From Aquisphaera giovannonii (GTDB lineage Bacteria > Planctomycetota > Planctomycetia > Isosphaerales > Isosphaeraceae): a DNA stretch of 64,000 bases. The stretch covers positions 7,192,001 to 7,256,000 of the forward strand of contig NZ_CP042997.1 of the NCBI RefSeq assembly GCF_008087625.1. The letters are read 5' to 3'. The translations under genes were made by a program, and so were the position numbers. A model generated the notes under the pieces. That model ran no database searches, was not told the DNA's origin, and was given only the letters and a program-made list of their open reading frames with translations. Below are positions 61,504 to 64,000 of the stretch, piece after piece (the stretch's first letter is position 1; the number at the start of each line of letters is the position of its first letter).

Positions 61504-61685
61504 TCCTCGCCGCGAAGCCGGCGGCCGTCGCGGCCGCCTGAGCATTGGGCCTCGTCAGCACGGCGCCCCGGCGGCTCGGCCCCGGGGCGTCGGCACGCAT
61601 GCCAAGGCTCCAAATCGTCGGCTCCGACGACATGTACAACGGTTGATGCAGCTTGCAGACGTCATTTCCGGAAGGGCTGGACACC

Positions 61686-62177
61686 ATGATCGCTATCGGC
61701 AAGTCGAACCATCGCCTGCTCCTCGCAGTCGGCACCTTGTCCCTGTTCGTGCTCGGTTGTTCCGACGACGGTCTCGACAAGCGCTACCCGATCTCGGGCA
61801 AGGTGACGTACAAGGGGGCCCCCGTGGCCACCGGCACCATCAGCTTCGCCAATGAGGACCCGGCCAAGCACGGCGCCCAGGGGGAGCTCAAGGACGGCTA
61901 TTACTCACTCACGACCCTGACGCCGGGAGACGGTGCCCTGCCCGGCAAGTACAAGGTCACGATCGAGTCCCGGGACATCGACCTGACCGAGGTGCGGGCC
62001 TTCGTCAAGTCCAAGGGGGGGAACCCGGACGCACAGCTTCCTCAGGAGCTGGTCAACAAGGCCCGTGCGAAGGCCAAGAGCAACGTCCCGGAGAAGTACA
62101 CCGCGCTCAAGACCACTCCCCTGACCGCGGAAGTCGGCACGTCCGCCAAGACGCTCGACTTCGACCTCACCGACTGA
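61686..62177 (+). CDS. lipoprotein with transthyretin/carboxypeptidase-regulatory-like fold
   Basis: The 163-aa protein has a lipobox (LSLFVLGCSDDG) and a beta-sandwich-like domain with YPISGKVTYKGAPVATGTIS, FANEDPAKHGAQGELKDGYY and LPGKYKVTIESRDIDL, the typical layout of carboxypeptidase-regulatory-like domains in planctomycete lipoproteins. The C-terminus is PLTAEVGTSAKTLDFDLTD. It follows the DUF1559 gene after 182 bp on the same strand and ends before a strong terminator. Probably envelope-anchored; function unknown. Confidence 0.88.
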   Translation: MIAIGKSNHRLLLAVGTLSLFVLGCSDDGLDKRYPISGKVTYKGAPVATGTISFANEDPAKHGAQGELKDGYYSLTTLTPGDGALPGKYKVTIESRDIDLTEVRAFVKSKGGNPDAQLPQELVNKARAKAKSNVPEKYTALKTTPLTAEVGTSAKTLDFDLTD

Positions 62178-62233
62178 CGCCCGGTTCCCGCGTCTCCACG
62201 GCGCGGCACAGGGTTCGCGACGCGGAACGAAAC

Positions 62234-62264
62234 GAGCCGAGCCGGGCGTGCCCCGGCTCGGCTC
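62234..62264. terminator. strong bidirectional terminator hairpin
   Basis: GAGCCGAGCCGGG (62234-62246) and CCCGGCTCGGCTC (62252-62264) form a perfect 13-bp stem with a 5-nt loop between two convergent genes (stops at 62177 and 62284). TTTC follows at 62271 on the plus side. Confidence 0.8.
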
Positions 62265-62283
62265 TCGGCGTTTCGGCCCGCGA

Positions 62284-63690
62284 TCAGCGAGGAGCCGAGG
62301 GCCCGGGAGCGGCCCGCAACCGGTAGAAGTTGGCCAGTCCGTCCTTCCCCTCCCTGGCGTAGTGATCGGCCAGGAGGAGGTTCGCCTGGGTATGTCCGGG
62401 ATGTTCCCGAAGGATCTTCTCGCCCCACCGGACGCCCTCATCGGGATGGCCGTGTTCGAACATCCAGCGTGCGGCCGCCACCTGGGCTTCGACGTCTCCG
62501 GGGGAGTTGAGGAGTTGCATCTGGAGCTTCTTCAGGACCTCGCCCTCGGCGCGAAGCCGGTCGGTCGCCTCCCGCTCGGCCTTCGCCTCCTCCTTCATCC
62601 CCAGCCGGGTGAACGCGAGGCTCCGAAGGTAGTGGACATCCGGCTCGCTGCCATCCACCTTCAACGCCCGATCCAGGTCGCTCATCGCCGCCTCGACCCG
62701 CCCCAGTCGCAGCTCGTACTTGGCGAGCTCGAGCAGGGGCCGCACGTCCCTCGGGCCCGCCTCGATGGCCTGGCGGAACCGGCCGACCGCCTGCTCCTCG
62801 TCGCCCCGCTCCATGGCGACCTGCGCCAGCCCGAGCAGCGCGTCGTGGGAGCCGGGCGAACGGGCCAGGAGGGACTCGTATTCTTTCGCGGCGTCGTCGA
62901 GCCGGTGGAGTTGCAGGTACAGGCCGCCGAGCTCTCGCCTCGCCTCGATGTTGCCGGGATCGCGCTTCAAGGCCTGGGTGTAGTCCTCGATGAGGACGTC
63001 GTTCTCCGTATCGGTCTTGCGATCGACGATCGCCTTCCAGAGGTAAGTCCTGGCGTCGTCCGGGGCGTCACGGATCCAACGTTCGATGACCTCGCGTGCC
63101 TCGCGGAGCCGGAAGGTTTCCAGCAGCGTCCTGGCCAGGGCCTCCTCGACCGCAGGGTCCGGAGCCGTGGACTGCTCGAGCGCCCGACGCAGGAGCGGCT
63201 CGGCCTCTCGGTGCTTGCCCGCCCCCGAGAGGGCGAGGCCGCGTTGCCTGTCGATCTCTCGCCCGGGGTATCCCAGCGCCCGGGCCCTCTCGAGCGCCGC
63301 GAATCCCTGATCCATGGTGCCCGTGGCGAACATGCCCTTGGCCACCAGGAACATCGCCTCCCCGGACGCGGGCCGAGCCTGCACCCATCGCTGGAGATGC
63401 GGGAGGGCCTGCTCGTAATCCTGCTCGGCCATGTATCGGCGAGCCGCCTCGGCCTCCGCGCGGACGCCCAGCTCCTCGCGGGCCTTCCGGACTCCCAGCC
63501 AGACCCCCCCCGCCGCCGCGAGGGCGGCCGCGGATATCACCAGCCGACGCCGGCCACCGACGGAGCCGCGGGTCGGCCCCCCCTGAGGTGCCGACGAGAT
63601 GCGTCGCCCCTGCCCCGCCTGCGCGTCGGGAGTGTCCGATGCCGGGATCGTCGGAGGGGAGCTCGATTCCACGTTGAATCCCCGGGGCAT
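62284..63690 (-). CDS. membrane-anchored tetratricopeptide repeat protein
   Basis: The 468-aa protein has a polar N-terminus, one membrane helix (LVISAAALAAAGGVWLGVRK, around residue 50-70) and then about eight TPR units to the end, such as DYEQALPHLQRWVQARPASG, GNIEARRELGGLYLQLHRLD and GSHDALLGLAQVAMERGDEE. It is a scaffold-type protein, probably facing the periplasm. ATG 63690 is chosen (GAAGG just upstream) because the frame further upstream crosses the divergent gene's start and lacks coding character. The neighbouring divergent gene at 63812 also encodes an N-terminal membrane helix, so the two may share a regulatory region. Confidence 0.85.
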   Translation of the reverse strand: MPRGFNVESSSPPTIPASDTPDAQAGQGRRISSAPQGGPTRGSVGGRRRLVISAAALAAAGGVWLGVRKAREELGVRAEAEAARRYMAEQDYEQALPHLQRWVQARPASGEAMFLVAKGMFATGTMDQGFAALERARALGYPGREIDRQRGLALSGAGKHREAEPLLRRALEQSTAPDPAVEEALARTLLETFRLREAREVIERWIRDAPDDARTYLWKAIVDRKTDTENDVLIEDYTQALKRDPGNIEARRELGGLYLQLHRLDDAAKEYESLLARSPGSHDALLGLAQVAMERGDEEQAVGRFRQAIEAGPRDVRPLLELAKYELRLGRVEAAMSDLDRALKVDGSEPDVHYLRSLAFTRLGMKEEAKAEREATDRLRAEGEVLKKLQMQLLNSPGDVEAQVAAARWMFEHGHPDEGVRWGEKILREHPGHTQANLLLADHYAREGKDGLANFYRLRAAPGPSAPR

Positions 63691-63811
63691 ACCTTCGCAT
63701 CCAGGACCTGAGACGCGACGCCCGGCGGGTCCCGGCGTCCTCGCTCCATCCCATGGATTATAGGAATGAATCGTCGCAAGAGACACCCGTCCCGGCCCGT
63801 GAGGCGATGCC

Positions 63812-64000
63812 ATGGCTGACACACCGCTGGAACGAACCTCCACGGCACCCGCGTCCTGTGCGGGGGAGGTTGGAGGCCGGCACGCCTTCTCTCTCAGGCG
63901 AAGGTCCGTCGGCATCGGCGTGGGTCTTGCCGCCCTCGTCCTCACCGCCTTGCTGGTCGGCGGGGTCTGGCGTGCGGTCAACCGGCAGGCCGCCGCGGAC
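63812..64000 (+). CDS. membrane-anchored protein, 5' part only (runs off right edge)
   Basis: ATG 63812 with GAGG 7 bp upstream opens a frame that remains open to the window end (63 codons). The product has a polar start (MADTPLERTSTAPASCAGEV), a basic segment (FSLRRRSVG) and one hydrophobic helix (IGVGLAALVLTALLVGGVWR). This layout suggests a single-pass or lipid-exporter/peptidase-like membrane protein, but no diagnostic domain is reached before the edge. Confidence 0.6.
   Translation, partial: MADTPLERTSTAPASCAGEVGGRHAFSLRRRSVGIGVGLAALVLTALLVGGVWRAVNRQAAAD

Overview
The window looks like chromosomal DNA of a planctomycete, most likely from the Isosphaeraceae (Aquisphaera/Singulisphaera-like). 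The evidence is the very high GC content with G/C at third codon positions, two DUF1559 pilin-like proteins, two giant LEPR-XLL beta-helix proteins, a TPR-fused Ser/Thr kinase with DWG in place of DFG, planctomycete-type ECF sigma factors, and many small lipoproteins. This assignment is inferred from gene content. I saw no rRNA, tRNA, CRISPR array, insertion sequence or phage gene.

Layout. 1-5.8 kb: the 3' end of surE, a small secreted protein, a DUF1559 protein with a lipoprotein partner, a double carboxymuconolactone-decarboxylase-like secreted protein, an FKBP lipoprotein and a small Ser/Thr kinase. 5.9-16.6 kb (minus strand): two tandem paralogous cell-surface beta-helix proteins of 1983 and 1419 aa. 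17.3-28.9 kb (minus strand): a compact non-ribosomal peptide locus. It contains two NRPS genes (A-T-C and A-T-C-A-T-TE), a sulfotransferase 22 bp downstream and a threonine aldolase after that. The adenylation pockets read as Gly, Thr and an unassigned, probably basic, residue. The encoded product would be a short peptide Gly-Thr-X that could be sulfated, and the aldolase interconverts the first two predicted monomers. I consider this the most interesting system in the window. A good sigma-70-like promoter and a 33-bp tandem repeat lie in front of it.

29.5-43 kb: a large kinase-TPR protein; a translationally overlapping GT2-DUF362-GT4 operon; a sigma factor followed by a membrane-anchored protein with a WGR-like N-terminus; a primary-type sigma-70 factor; and an acyltransferase-3. 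43.6-50 kb: a fluoroacetyl-CoA-thioesterase-like hotdog protein, an ExbB-ExbD-DedA cluster, an orphan Phd-like antitoxin, a secreted vWA protein and a ceramidase-like hydrolase. 50-53.4 kb: a polyhydroxyalkanoate cluster with a phasin-like gene divergent from phaR, followed by malic enzyme. 53.4-57.4 kb: a polytopic membrane protein split by a frameshift, flavin prenyltransferase UbiX and an ECF sigma factor. 58-64 kb: an EF-hand/iodothyronine-deiodinase-like lipoprotein, a second DUF1559-lipoprotein pair behind a long structured leader, a TPR membrane protein, and the 5' end of a divergent membrane-anchored protein.

All functions are read from sequence motifs by eye. No database search was run.
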